A stretch of DNA of 64,000 bases from Microstegium vimineum. Its lineage: Eukaryota; Streptophyta; Magnoliopsida; Poales; Poaceae. The translations under genes were made by a program, and so were the position numbers. The stretch is from the NCBI GenBank assembly GCA_022036555.1, contig CM039119.1, positions 24,810,979 through 24,874,978 on the forward strand, read 5' to 3'. The notes under the pieces were generated by a model, which ran no database searches, was not told the origin of the DNA, and worked only from the letters and a program-made list of their open reading frames with translations. Of this stretch, positions 45,846-56,347 are shown piece by piece (position 1 is the first letter of the stretch; the number at the start of each line of letters is the position of its first letter).

Positions 45846-48714
45846 TGAAAGGTCCTAGATGGCTAGAGGGGGGTGAATAGCCTTTAAAAATTCTACAAAC
45901 CACTAGAGCAAAAGGTTAGATAAAACTAAAGCAAAACTTTTTGCTCTAGCTCTACTAGAGGTGAAAAGACACCTATCCAAGCAATTCTAGTTAGTTAAGT
46001 GCCTAACAAGCAATAGCAAAATCCTAAGGCACTTAACACAAGCTAGCAAGAATAACTAACACAAGAACTAAGTAGCAAGCTAACTAGGCAAGATAATGAA
46101 GAATGTAAGAACAAGAGATAAGGGTGATTGTTATACCGAAGCCTTGTGATGTATGGATGTCAATATAAGGAACCAATCACAATATGAATACCAAGAGTAG
46201 CCGGGAGACAAGATGACACAATGATTTTTCTCCCGAGGTTCACTTGGTTGCCACCAAGCTAGTCCCCATTGTGTCGACGACTCAAATGGTGATTCGGTGG
46301 CTAATCGGCAATCATAAGCCTAGCCCACTGCCCGGGCGCCACAAGAATCCACCCAAATGAGAGTAAGTCAATGACACGAGCAATTTACTAGAGTTACCCT
46401 TTGGCGCTCCGCCGAGGTGGGTACAAGCCCTCTCACAATCACCGGGATCAACCATGAACAATCATCAACTCGTGTTGAATCCTCCTTCTTGCTCCAAGTC
46501 GTCTAGGTGTTGGGAAACACCAAGAATAACAAGAAAACTGTAGCAAGAACGATCACCAAGTGCTTCTAGATGCAAATCACTAAGCGATGCACTTGGATGC
46601 ACTCTATCTCTTTTGGATTGAGCAAAGGATCAAAGAGATGAGTGGGAGAGGTGCTTGAGAGCTCACAAGAGTGTATGACAAGTGAAAGATTCGAGAGAGC
46701 GAGCTCGAACCGGCCACATGCCCTTAAGTAGGCACCCCTCGAAAACTAGTCGTTATTGCCTGTGTCGAGGGCATCGCCAGCGTCCGTCGCACATGTAGAG
46801 AGTATCTAGAGAGCTCCTATAGCCGTCGGACGCGTCTGTCGCCCTGCCGATGGATACTTGATAGTGTCCGTTGCTTGTGTCAGTGAGTCCTTTGTTCCAA
46901 CAAAAGCTCGTTTGAAAATAGTCCAGCATCTGTCGCCATTTCTTCAGTGTCCATTGACATCATCCGTCGCACGAGCAGAGAGCATCCAGAGAGCTCCCGA
47001 AACTGACGGACGTGTGTTGACACCGTTTTTTGACACGTTTCAATATGATCTAAGGATTGTGCTGATCGGCAAAAGACTAGTTGCCGTTCCTTATCGGCAT
47101 CGGGATATTACCGGTCAGATTGCCGATAAAGGCAAGAATGTTGCTGATGAAGATAGGGATTTGTTGCCGATGGAGGCAGGAAGACACTGTTGATGAAGGC
47201 AAGGGGATGATGCCGATAGAAACAGGAATGTTGCCGATAGGGAAGAACATTGCCGATGAGAACTGAAGCTCATTGCCGATGTGATGAAGGCAGCAATGTT
47301 GCTGATGGAGGCAAGACGTTGCCGATGAAGGCAAGAAAGCATTGCCGATGAGAGCCAAAGCTTGTTGCCGATAGAGGAACGATTGCAGATAGGAGCAGGA
47401 AGCTGCTGATAGAAGCGGAAAAGAGCTGTTTATGGAAAGGAGTCCGCCGATGGAAAGTTTCATCGTGAAGAAGACGAATAAGGAAGCTAGTGATTTTATG
47501 CCAGTATTATTATAGTTTGAGTCCGGCTTTTGCACGAGTCATTTATTTCCTTTAAAATAAGAGGTGTTTGTTTAGGAAAATATTATTATTATTTGGGTCT
47601 GACTCTTGCGCGAGTCAGTTATTTCCTTTAAAATAGGAGTTTGTTTTGTTTAGGAAAGGTACGAGTCGTGTCTATCTACAACTCCTATTGCCGGAGTATA
47701 AATAGGTACCCAGGGGTGCTGTAAAAGATATATCCAAGCATATCAAACAAATCAATTACTTTTTATCTACTTTACCAGTAATTTACCTTTACCACATTAG
47801 GTTTAGTCTATCTATGAGTTCTTCAAGTTTCAACGGGCTGCATCTCATCGACCTCCGTCAACTCTTGCAAGTTCCGTGTTTTGAGCAATCAGAGCTTTGA
47901 CGTCCGGGCGCATCGATGTCGTCTCGTTCTGCTATTGTTCTAGTTATCCTGATCAAGTCTGAGCTTTGACATCTGGGCGCATCGCCGTTGTCTCGTTCAG
48001 ATCTTGTTCTATTTATCGTCCTTGTTGATCAACTGGTCAAATCGACTGGCACACCTTTGGATATCGAATTTGGGTATAAGCCCGAGGTGTTCGCAGATCC
48101 TGACGCTTTTTGTGTCAACATCGCGTCTGTCGCCTGGTCGACAGACGCTCGCCAGCGTCCGTTGTGAAGTTTGAAACTGTCTGAGCTGGGAGGTGCGCAT
48201 CGGACGCGTCCGTCACCTAGAGCCAGCGTCTGTCGCCTCTGTCTTGCTCCTTTCTTGTTTCTTTCTTGTCCAAGCTTGCTCCAATGTGCCAAACATTATG
48301 GTACTTCCTTAGAGCAGATGTTTAGCATATATTTATGTCTTTTAAGCAAGGTTATGTTACTAGGTTGATTAACGCACATGCATGAGTGACAACACCTACT
48401 AGCACTTGATAATCGCAATCACAACACGTTTTTCCCTCTTGATAGTACGGCTATCTATCCTAAAGGTGATCAAACTCTCTATAGTGTCTTGATCACTAAA
48501 CCAAAAATGGCCCTATGATATACCTTTGCCTTGAGCCCATTTTTGTTTTTCTCTTTTCTTCTTTTCCTTAGTCCATGAAGCACTTGATCAATTCACCATT
48601 GTCATCCCTTTAGCTCCATGTGTCAAGGTGGATTACCCTAGCTAGATCATGCACTTAGCACTAGGGTTAGTCCATAGGTTTCATCAATTATCCAAAACCA
48701 AACTTGGGCTTTCA
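45846..48714 (-). repeat. 5' LTR of the SIRE-type element, enlarged by a nested solo LTR
   Basis: It matches the 37810 LTR at both ends. Its 2869 bp exceeds the 1806 bp of the partner because of an insert at 47015-48120, and because of small deletions elsewhere in the CpG-rich block. Confidence 0.95.
47015..48120 (+). repeat. Solo LTR of the Tat-type gypsy family
   Basis: The 1106-bp insert starts TGTTGACACC and ends GTGTCAACA. It matches the 5' LTR at 56348-57483 throughout its ends and in its many TTGCCGATG repeats. Flanks ACGTG and TCGCG are probably a mutated 5-bp duplication of ACGCG, judged from the uninterrupted partner LTR. No internal sequence remains. Confidence 0.9.
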
Positions 48715-49792
48715 ACAGCGCTGGTAACCCTTTCGCCTTCTTAGCAGCCTCTTCTTGTTGCCATTTGGGAGCCTGACGTTGATAACCACCTGAGCCTAGA
48801 TGGTGGTGGTACTAATTCTTCTTTGCGAGAGCGGAGTTGGCTTCGCTCAGAGATACGAATTCTGGCTCTTTCCTCTGCTCTAGGAAGACCGCCCACTAGC
48901 CTTTAGTAATCTTGTACGTTGTTGTAGGGTCCAACTCTTTCTTGGCAAACTTGATATTCAATTCGGACCTCCAGTTTCGGAAACTAACCACACCTTGCTT
49001 CAATGTATAGTCCTTTATTAATGCCTCTGGTATGGCTCGAGGAAACTGGAACCTCGTCTTCAATTTTTCCCAAATTCTTGTCTTGTCATCCTCCGACACA
49101 TTGGACTAGTTCTTGTTAGTGACGTCAAGAATGTCCCTAACACAGAAGCCAATTGCATTCCGGTACTTGGATAGGGCCTTCAAAGGAGTTGTGGGCTATC
49201 CGGTCGGGTTGACTTCTAAGATGGCATATACGTCATCTGGAAACTTGTTCAATCCTCTCTCGCCTCACTTGCCACCGCTCCGCTTCCTTTTCCTTGATCT
49301 CTCATTGCTCGTCATCGCAGTCGTTTCGGGTGTGTCTTCGGCACGTTGTGAGATCAACTCTTCCATCTGAGTCAATGCCCTCTGAATATAAACATTGTGA
49401 GTTTAATGGTGATGGTTTATATAGACATGTAATTAGATAAAAACATGAAATCATATCATTACCTCCTCGGCTTCAGGATCATAATTAGGGTCATGGTGGA
49501 ATTCACGTTTAAATTGTTCTCGAGCCTTCCTCACTTCGGGACGCTCAAAGTCGTCGCTCAGGCTCCATGTGTTCTCCGGAGTTGATTGGTTCCCTTCTTC
49601 TTCCTCCATGGGGTCGGACGACCCCAAGCCTTGCCCCATTTGGTGGGTATCTTGTACTTGTTCTGTGGGGTCGGATGACCCTAGGTCTTGCCCCGTTTGG
49701 TCGGTGTCTTATACTTGCTCCGTGGGGTCAGACCCTGGGGCTTGTTCCGTGTGAACGGACCCTTGTGCTTGGTCCTTGCTTGGAGATGTCAT
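48715..49792 (-). pseudogene. CACTA TnpA-like protein, N-terminal part (Transposase_24-like)
   Basis: The start is an ATG at 49792 (MTSPSKDQAQG), close to a splice acceptor. Imperfect repeats of about 18 residues (TEQVQDTHQMGQGLGSSDP form) follow, then an acidic helix (RKAREQFKREFHHDPNYDP). An intron starts near 49462, and the next exon begins after TATATTCAG at about 49386. The plant transposase_24-type domain follows (IWEKLKTRFQFP, YTLKQGVVSFRNWRSELN, SLSEANSALAKKN) and runs into the Copia insertion at 48714. Several in-frame stops are present, most of them TAG or TGA that differ from CAG, TGG or CGA by one transition. The family binds or assists at CACTA ends. Confidence 0.8.
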
Positions 49793-49975
49793 CGTCGAAA
49801 TCTAATAAAGGATATGCATTTATATTATATATATATAACTTATATGTATTGGAGGCATATATAATTAAGTTTCTATAATCGCATACACAAACTTGAATAT
49901 ATACATACATATACTAAGAAATGAATATATGTACAAGAATTTGGGTAGCTATGTCCGCTCTCGGTTTTATAACAA

Positions 49976-50190
49976 ACTTGAATGGAGACATACATATATA
50001 CATACACATATACAAGAATTTATTATTTTTCTATTACAAATACATACAAGTTATTATAATAAAATAACTTGAATGGAGACATACACATATACAAGAATTT
50101 ATTATTTTTCTATTACAAATACATACAAGTTATTACAATAAAATAACTTGAATGGAGACATACACATATACTAAGAAATGAATATATAAT
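49976..50190. repeat. 79-bp tandem repeat in the CACTA 'b' 5' region
   Basis: CTTGAATGGAGACATAC recurs at about 49977, 50068 and 50147. The unit also contains ATTTATTATTTTTCTATTAC. The surrounding 49.8-50.4 kb is AT-rich with no gene. Confidence 0.85.
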
Positions 50191-50399
50191 ATCAACTGTC
50201 AAAGCATACAAGTACATACATTAATAAAAATATATATTAGAAGATGTATTTATTATTTTTCTATTACAAATACATACAAGTTATTACAATCATATACATA
50301 TATACATATACATATGTCAAAGCATTTTCTATTTATATTAAAGCATTTTCTATTTATATTCAAGCATTTTATATAAGCATTTAAACTAAATAAAAAAAA

Positions 50400-50780
50400 T
50401 ATAGTACAAGCAAATTGGGCCGGCCCACGGAGTTGCAGGCCGGCCCAATTGCTCGGCCACCGCCTGCGTCAGCGCCAGCACGCGCCGCCACCGCACTATC
50501 GCGCCGCTGTGCCGCGCCACTGCCCCGCCCCGCCGCAAAGCCACCGCACCACCACGCCACTGCGCCGCGCCACCGCACCGCCTCGCCGCAAAGCCACCGC
50601 GCGGCCTCGCCTCCTCCCGCGCTCGCGCCACCGCGTCCCCGTGCCGCTGCGTCACAGCACGGCCGCGCCACCGTGCCGCCGCACCACCGCGCCACCACAG
50701 AGAGGGTTTAGGGTTGAGAGAAGGCTGAGAACTTACCCGGCGATGCAAAGAATGCTCCAGTGAGCGGCGGGAAGGGCGGC
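50400..50780 (-). other. GC-rich CpG block near the 5' end of CACTA 'b'
   Basis: This is a low-complexity CGCCACCG-type sequence, open in several frames on both strands. It lies between the subterminal repeats and the TnpA coding exons and may be the promoter and 5' exon of TnpA. I see no protein family in it. Confidence 0.5.
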
Positions 50781-50887
50781 GGTGGCTCGTGGGAAAATCA
50801 GGCAGCCATTCGGCGTCGATTCGAATGAACTGACGCCTTCGGGACTTAGAAAATTTTCGGACGAGTGCGCGGGACTTATATACGAAG

Positions 50888-51062
50888 CCGATTTCTACAG
50901 GCGGTTGGCATTGACCACCGCCTGTAGAAATCGTTTCTACAGGCGGTGGTCAATGCCAACCGCCTATAGAAATGGATCTCTACAGGCGGTTGGCATTGAC
51001 CACTGCCTGTAGAAATGGATCTCTATAGGTGGTGGTCAATGCCAACCGTCTGTAGAAATAAT
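50888..51062 (-). repeat. Right subterminal repeats of CACTA 'b'
   Basis: Four units of about 45 bp alternate in orientation. Each is bounded by TTTCTACAGGCGGT or its inverse, with core GGCATTGACC or GGTCAATGCC. Each unit is itself near-palindromic. Confidence 0.88.
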
Positions 51063-51097
51063 TTTGCAGAAATAATTCTATTTTTTTTAAAAAAATC

Positions 51098-51440
51098 ATA
51101 TCTTGAGATATATTGTTCCAAAAATTGTGAATTAAATTTTGTAGTGTTTGTGTTGACAAGATATACATGTTAAAAATATTAAATGACATGTTTGAGATAC
51201 TTTTGTATGTACCTATATTTATAATGACCCATACATAAGCTTCAAAAAATCATATCTTGAGAAATAATGTTCCAAAAGTTGTGAATTAAATTTTGTAGTG
51301 TTTGTAGTTTAGGGTTTAGGGTTTAGGGTTTAAGGTTTAAGGGTTAAGGTTTAATGGTTTAGGGTTTAGGGTTTGGGGATATACATGTTTTAAATATGGA
51401 ATGACATGTTTGAGATACTTTTATATGTATCTATATTTAT
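51098..51440 (+). repeat. Duplicated segment containing a CACTA-like terminus
   Basis: The stretch 51098-51231 is repeated at 51249-51440 with few changes; both contain AATTTTGTAGTGTTTG and ACATGTTTGAGATAC. The second copy carries an insert of telomere-like repeats in place of about ten bases. Confidence 0.85.
51308..51378 (+). repeat. Interstitial telomere-like (TTTAGGG)n tract
   Basis: About ten heptamers, five of them exact TTTAGGG and the others variants such as TTTAAGG. This is the plant telomere repeat. Confidence 0.9.
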
Positions 51441-51639
51441 AATAACCCTAATTTAATCTATTTCTAATATCTTGATTAATATATAGGGTTCATCATCTCG
51501 GGTTTATAGAAATAGATTGTAATTATGTGAAATATGCATAGGGTCTCACACGTAGAAACAAAAATAAGGTCTCACACGTAGAAAAAAAAATAGGGTCTCC
51601 ACATGTACAAATATAAATAGGGTCTGACATTGTAACATA

Positions 51640-53490
51640 AATGGATTATATGGCAAATAACAAAAATAATCTATGCAGCTATGTTGTTCTTCCTTGTCCA
51701 TCGTGGCGCACCCAAGGTAGCAATTTCTGTGGGATGCTTTGCTCAACACTCCTTATTTTTAATGGATGGTCATCTACAAAGAGACACATGTTGCTGAACT
51801 CATTAAATTCATCCAGGTCAGATACACCATCAACCCCTATAGCTTGTTGCTTTCCAGGAATAACTATATGCTTCGGCTTGTCAGTACTTTTTTCTCATTA
51901 GGACAAAGGATTTGTTCAACATAGAAGACTTGTGCAGCACAGTTAGCCATTATCCACGGATCATCTTTGTAGCCTACCTTACTTAGATCAAGAACTCTGA
52001 CCCCATAGTACATTGTCCACTGTGACATATTTGTCTTCAACCCATTGACATCGAAACATAGGGACTTGAAATGTACCATAGTCTAGCTCTCATATGTCAT
52101 CAGTGAAGCCAAAGTGTATAGTTTCATCCCCAGTTTCAGAGTCTAAGGCATCACATCGAACTCCACTGTTTTGTCCAATGCTCTTTTTGTCCTTGGACAT
52201 GGTACAAAATGTGAAGCCACTAATGTCATAGCTTTGCCATGTTGTGACCTGGCATGATGGTCCAGAAGCCAACACCTTGATGGTGCGTTCCTCAACTGTT
52301 TCCCCCTCTGGAATGTCAAGCTCCCTTAGCCATGAGGTGAACTTATTCTTGTGTTCCTTCATTAACCACTCATCTGTGTGCCCATGATTATGTCGACGAA
52401 GCTCATCAATATGTTGCTCGATGAAAGGCTCCATTATCGAGAGTTGATGTAGGATGCTGTGATGTGCATCAAGGACTAAATTATAATCTTGTGGGACTAA
52501 TGATTTCTTTCCCATCCTCCCTCTTCCATTCAGCCTACCCTCATGTCTTAACGGAGGCAAACCTATTGCATCCTGATCTTTTAGGACGCTGTTGCAGAAT
52601 GGACCTCCAGACTCAATTGCCTCTTCGATTAAGTACCTCTCTACCATGGATGCCTCAGGACGAGCACGTGTCGATACGTAGCCATTAAGTGTTGACATGA
52701 AACGCTCATGCGTCCACATCTCATGTAAATACATGGGACCCAGTGCCTCTATCTGTGGAACCAAGTGCACCACAAGGTGAACCATAATATCGAAAAATGC
52801 TAGAGGAAAACACATCTCGAACTGTAACACTGTCTCCGCTGCAAATTCCTTAAGAGATGTCAACTCATCACGGTCGATCACCTTCTGTGAGATCCTATTG
52901 AAGAAGTAGTACAACCGTGTGACTGCAACCTTTATCCACACTAGATTTATAGCCCTGATGGCAATAGGGAGGAAAGTAGTCAGCATGGCATGACAATCAT
53001 GTGAGTTGTAGTTGGTGAGTGTAAGGTCTTTCATTGACATAATACTTCGTATGTTAGAGCAAAATCCAGATGGTACTTTCAGATTCTTCAACCACACACA
53101 CATCGAATGTTTCTCATCATTGCTGAGGTTGTAGCTTGCTGCCGGGAGATGGTACTTCCCATTTTCTAGAAGAACAGGGTGGAGTTCTTTTTTTATGTCT
53201 AATTGTACCATGTCCAGGCGTGACTTTAGTCCTTCCTTTGTCTTGCCCTTTATGTCTAGCAAGATTCCAATTAGGCTTTCAAACACGTTCTTCTGAACAT
53301 GCATATCATCGATCGCATGGCGTACGTCTAACTCAGGCCAGTATTACAAATACTCGAAGAAAATAGATTTCTTCTTGAATGTAGCCCTTGGAGTTGGGTT
53401 GACATTCTTTCTTGGTTTTTTGTCTGTTGCCTTCTTCCCAAAAACAAATTTAAGGTTGTGAATACATGGTTGACATGTACCCATGTATGT
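51640..53490 (-). pseudogene. CACTA transposase fragment 'c' (TPase C-terminal half)
   Basis: From about 53490 down, the frame reads a transposase core end (ATFKKKSIFFEYL, a TAA, then YWPELDVRHAIDDMHVQKNV). An open 404-residue stretch (53304-52090) includes the DUF4218-like region (LKVPSGFCSNIRS, then SHDCHAMLTTFLPIAIRAI). A stop at 52090 and a frameshift lead into a DUF4216-like region (DLSKVGYKDDPWIMANC) ending about 51.64 kb. The N-terminal half is missing where SIRE element 'd' begins. Orientation is the same as CACTA 'b', but the terminus-like sequences at 51.1 kb suggest a separate element. A single larger element is the alternative. Confidence 0.85.
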
Positions 53491-55319
53491 TCAGTTTTGT
53501 GATGAGTGATCGTCCAACACTTGAGTGTTTCAGTTTGAGTGGCTTACACTAATCCTTTGTGAAAGCAAATGTGTGCCCTGTCTATCGGCTTGTGGTGTGC
53601 AGGTGCTATGCCCAGAGACAGTGGTCAATGGCTTGGAGAAGGTCGAGTAGAGGCTTGCCGTGCCGATGGACTAAGAGCGGTGAAGGGAGGAAGTAGAGCT
53701 CGGACTGAGGGACCATGGGCGCCGGCGGACTAGCTGTGGTGGCTAGTACTTGGCACCGGCGAGCATGTGAAGACATGGAGGTAGACCGAGTGGACCAAGT
53801 CAAGACGGCGGACGAGCGGGTCGAGTGGAGGCTCATGGGACTCGGAGTCCGACCGGGCGAGGACAAGGTGCTCGAGTCGAGCGGTTTGGTGGTTTGGGCC
53901 GCAAAACCACCAAAGGACGGTTTCCAAGTTTGGGCCTCAAAACTCGAGGTTCGGTAGTTGAGCCGAAAGCTACCGGTGGCGGGTTTCGCGGGTTTGGGCC
54001 TCAAAACCCGGGCGGAGCTTCCGAGGAAGCAGGGATGGCACGTGGCGGAATCCTGAAGGTTGCATCGAGGCGACGACAACTCCTGGCAGGAAGCGGGGTC
54101 GTCCATTCAAATCGAGGGAGATATTTTCTGGAGCTTGGACTGCAATGCTTAGGCTAGGTAGTTCAATCATGTATCTAGGAGGGTCTTTGGGAAATAGCCA
54201 AAGCCCGTTAAGTAGGGGATGAAGGGGTATCCCTCATTCCACTTCTAGAACACCTTTCATTTGCAATTACTCTCTCTCTAACCTCTCTCTAGTTCATGAG
54301 GGCCCTAGGTTGATCTCTCCAACCTTTGTAAGAACTCGCGAATCTTTTGGTGGGAATCGGAGGCCTTACCCTCCGTAGGCCATGGCGCCTTTGATCTCGT
54401 GATCGTGTCTCGTTTGCTTGTGTTCTTCACGATTTGGTTTTTCTCTCTCTATCTTTTCTTTGTTCTCGAGTTGAGAACTCTTGATTGAAAGAAGCTTTGC
54501 AAAATCCGTTTGAACCAAGTTCTTCGTACTCGTGAGGTGCAACTTTGCACCAAAGGAATTTACCTAAAACCTCACGAGCACACAGATCGGGCATTTTCTC
54601 TTTGGCTTTCTTCATTTTGGGGTTTTCTTCCGAAATCCTTTTACGCTCGTTTAACCGATCCAAATTGAGCGATGATTTGTTCGGGATAGCTTCCCAACTG
54701 CACTAGGATCATGCCTACAAAGTTTGGTTGATGTTGGTGATCATTTGGTTCAGTTTTGAAAAGATTCAGCGAAGAGAACGGCGGTTTTCGCGTTCCTACG
54801 CTCTGCTCGTGAGCGTCGGACGCTCTGCGCTTTTGCGTCAGACGTTGGGGCGTGCTGATGTCAGCGTAAGTCGCATTCCTTGTCTGCGTGTCGAGTTTGC
54901 GTCGGACGCTCTCCATCGTCCGTCGCCTGCCCGCCAGACATGTCCGTCGGATTTTCAGTTGCGCATGCTCTCTGTGTGATTTTTGTCAGACCCTCCTCAG
55001 CGTCTGTTGGTTTCGTGCCAGACGCGTCTAACACCAGTGTCCGTTGCACTGTGTCAGACCGTCTGACGCCTTGTTTCTCAGCGTCCGTCAGCCTCTATAG
55101 TTGTTGTGTTTGTCCGTTTGTTTTGCGGTTTGTTTCTCAGGGTTCGTGGCTAGCTCCGCTGTGTTCCTAGGACATCTCCTAGAACATCCACCCACTTGTG
55201 GGTCGTGAGCATAGTTCTTGCTTTGGGTAGTGTTTGGGACAAGGGTCAAGATCTTCCGAAAGGAATTTTTATTTGGCTCCCATTCACCCCCCTCTCTGGT
55301 CGTTGTTTTCGGTCCTTCA
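53490..55319 (+). repeat. 5' LTR of SIRE-type element 'd'
   Basis: It ends GGTCCTTCA, right before the primer site. The 54.78-55.10 kb part carries the same GTCGGACGC / CGTCCGTCG cluster as the LTRs at 37.8 and 45.8 kb. GTTTGGGCC(T/G)CAAAAC occurs three times at 53.89-54.01 kb. The start is placed near 53490, where transposase similarity ends. ORFs in it are not genes. Confidence 0.7.
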
Positions 55320-55321
55320 AT

Positions 55322-55334
55322 TGGTATCAAAGAC
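55322..55334 (+). other. Primer-binding site of element 'd'
   Basis: TGGTATCAAAGAC starts three bases after the LTR end, the usual tRNA-Met form for Copia elements. Confidence 0.8.
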
Positions 55335-55382
55335 GGTTAAGGATCAATCCACCTTACACGGTTCTTGATCCGCGAAGGAGTC

Positions 55383-56347
55383 ATGGAGCGAGGTGCTGGC
55401 AAACCTCCGTTCTTCGATGGAACGAATTTCGCCTATTAGAAGGTGCGCATGTCCGCTTACCTTCAAGGGCTTGATTCAAAGATTTGGGAGATTTGTGAGA
55501 ATGAGGACTATGTGGTTCTTGGCACTCGGATCACCGATCTCCAAGTTACGCAACATGCGTCAAACACAAGAGCCCGTAGCATTCTCTTCTCAAGTTTGTC
55601 TCTTCCTGAGTTTGATCGAGTTTCTAGTCTCACTACGGCACGGGAGATCTGGCAAACACTCTTGAGATATCATGAGGGCAACCCTCAGATCAAGTCTAGA
55701 CTCTTTGACACGTACCGTAGAGAGTACGAGAACTTAGTTCAGTTGGCCGGCGAATCTGTTGATGGGATGTTCACTCGCTTCTAATCTATCGTCAACAAGA
55801 TGCGTGCTAATCGAGCCAACTTGCCTTATGATGATCATGAGATAGCTATCAAGCTTTTGCATGCTCTTGATCGGAAGGTGTGGGAGATGAAGGTGGCTGC
55901 CATTTAGGAGTCACCGGGCTATGATGCCCTGACTGTGGACGAGCTGTTCAGCAAGCTTAAGTCCTTAGAGATTGACTACCAGACCCGGGGCAAGCTTGAG
56001 AGCCCGTTGAACCCATCCATGGCGTTGGTTTCCGGCACCGGTGGTGTGTCTTCTTCTTCCTCTAACCCTTCACACTCTTTGTTTTCTTTGTCTTTGATTT
56101 CTGTGATAGAGGAACAAGTGGAGGCTCTTGAAGATGACAAGCTGGCTTTGGTCATCACTAGGTTCCTACGGGTTCACAACAACCGTTTGAACCGATGACG
56201 TGGTGGCTCGGCCAAGGGGTGCTACCGTTGCGGTGATGAGGATCACTTCATCGCAAACTGCCCCAAGAAAGTGGCGGGTGACTTCACCAAGCGCAAGGAC
56301 AAGCGCGAGCACCACTTTGAGGACAAGCACAAGGCCAAGGGCAGCTA
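55383..56347 (+). pseudogene. Copia (SIRE-type) Gag with four in-frame stops
   Basis: The ATG at 55383 opens MERGAGKPPFFDGTNFAY. The frame then holds without indels to the gypsy junction. Stops are at 55437-55439, 55782-55784, 55905-55907 and 56196-56198. The UBN2-type gag domain (IWQTLLRYHEGNPQIKSR, then GESVDGMFTRF) and one CCHC knuckle (CYRCGDEDHFIANC) are visible. All four stops can be explained by a single transition in a Trp, Gln or Arg codon. The protein is cut at residue 321 by the gypsy LTR. Confidence 0.88.

Larger units (their letters stand above)
37810..48714 (-). mobile_element. SIRE/Maximus-type Copia LTR retrotransposon inserted in CACTA 'b'
   Basis: Two LTRs with TGAAAG...CTTTCA ends frame a minus-strand gag, protease, integrase, RT and RNase H, which is the Copia order. 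A tRNA-Met-type primer site adjoins the right LTR. The flanks ATAGC (37805-37809) and ACAGC (48715-48719) are a 5-bp duplication with one transition. Removing the element and one duplicate leaves the TnpA frame continuous across the junction. Size is 10.9 kb, of which 1.1 kb is a solo LTR in the right LTR. The gag ORF is intact; pol has stops and frameshifts. Confidence 0.95.
34669..51146 (-). mobile_element. CACTA element 'b' carrying a Ulp1-domain TnpA, split by a Copia element
   Basis: Both ends have alternately inverted units beginning TTTCTACAG(G/A)CGGTT (34685-34900 and 50888-51062), typical of CACTA subterminal regions. Read on the minus strand the right end starts CACTACAAAA at 51146. 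The left end is near CACTAAGTACAAAA at 34669 and is less certain. Between them a minus-strand TnpA-like gene runs 49792 to 35158, interrupted by the 10.9-kb SIRE element. Without that insertion the element would be about 5.6 kb. No transposase of its own is seen inside; the TPase at 51.6-53.5 kb is outside this boundary. Confidence 0.7.

Noticed and set aside
50381..50763. Overlapping Ala/Arg-rich ORFs on both strands
   Set aside because: The block is low-complexity GC sequence, open in several frames with no domain.
34669..53490. CACTA 'b' and transposase 'c' as one large element
   Set aside because: The order would suit one element, but subterminal repeats and a CACTACAAAA terminus at 50.9-51.15 kb lie between them. 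Kept as separate, with the single-element view as an alternative.
53606..54170. Overlapping ORFs near a putative gene start
   Set aside because: They fall inside the LTR of SIRE element 'd' and show no protein family.
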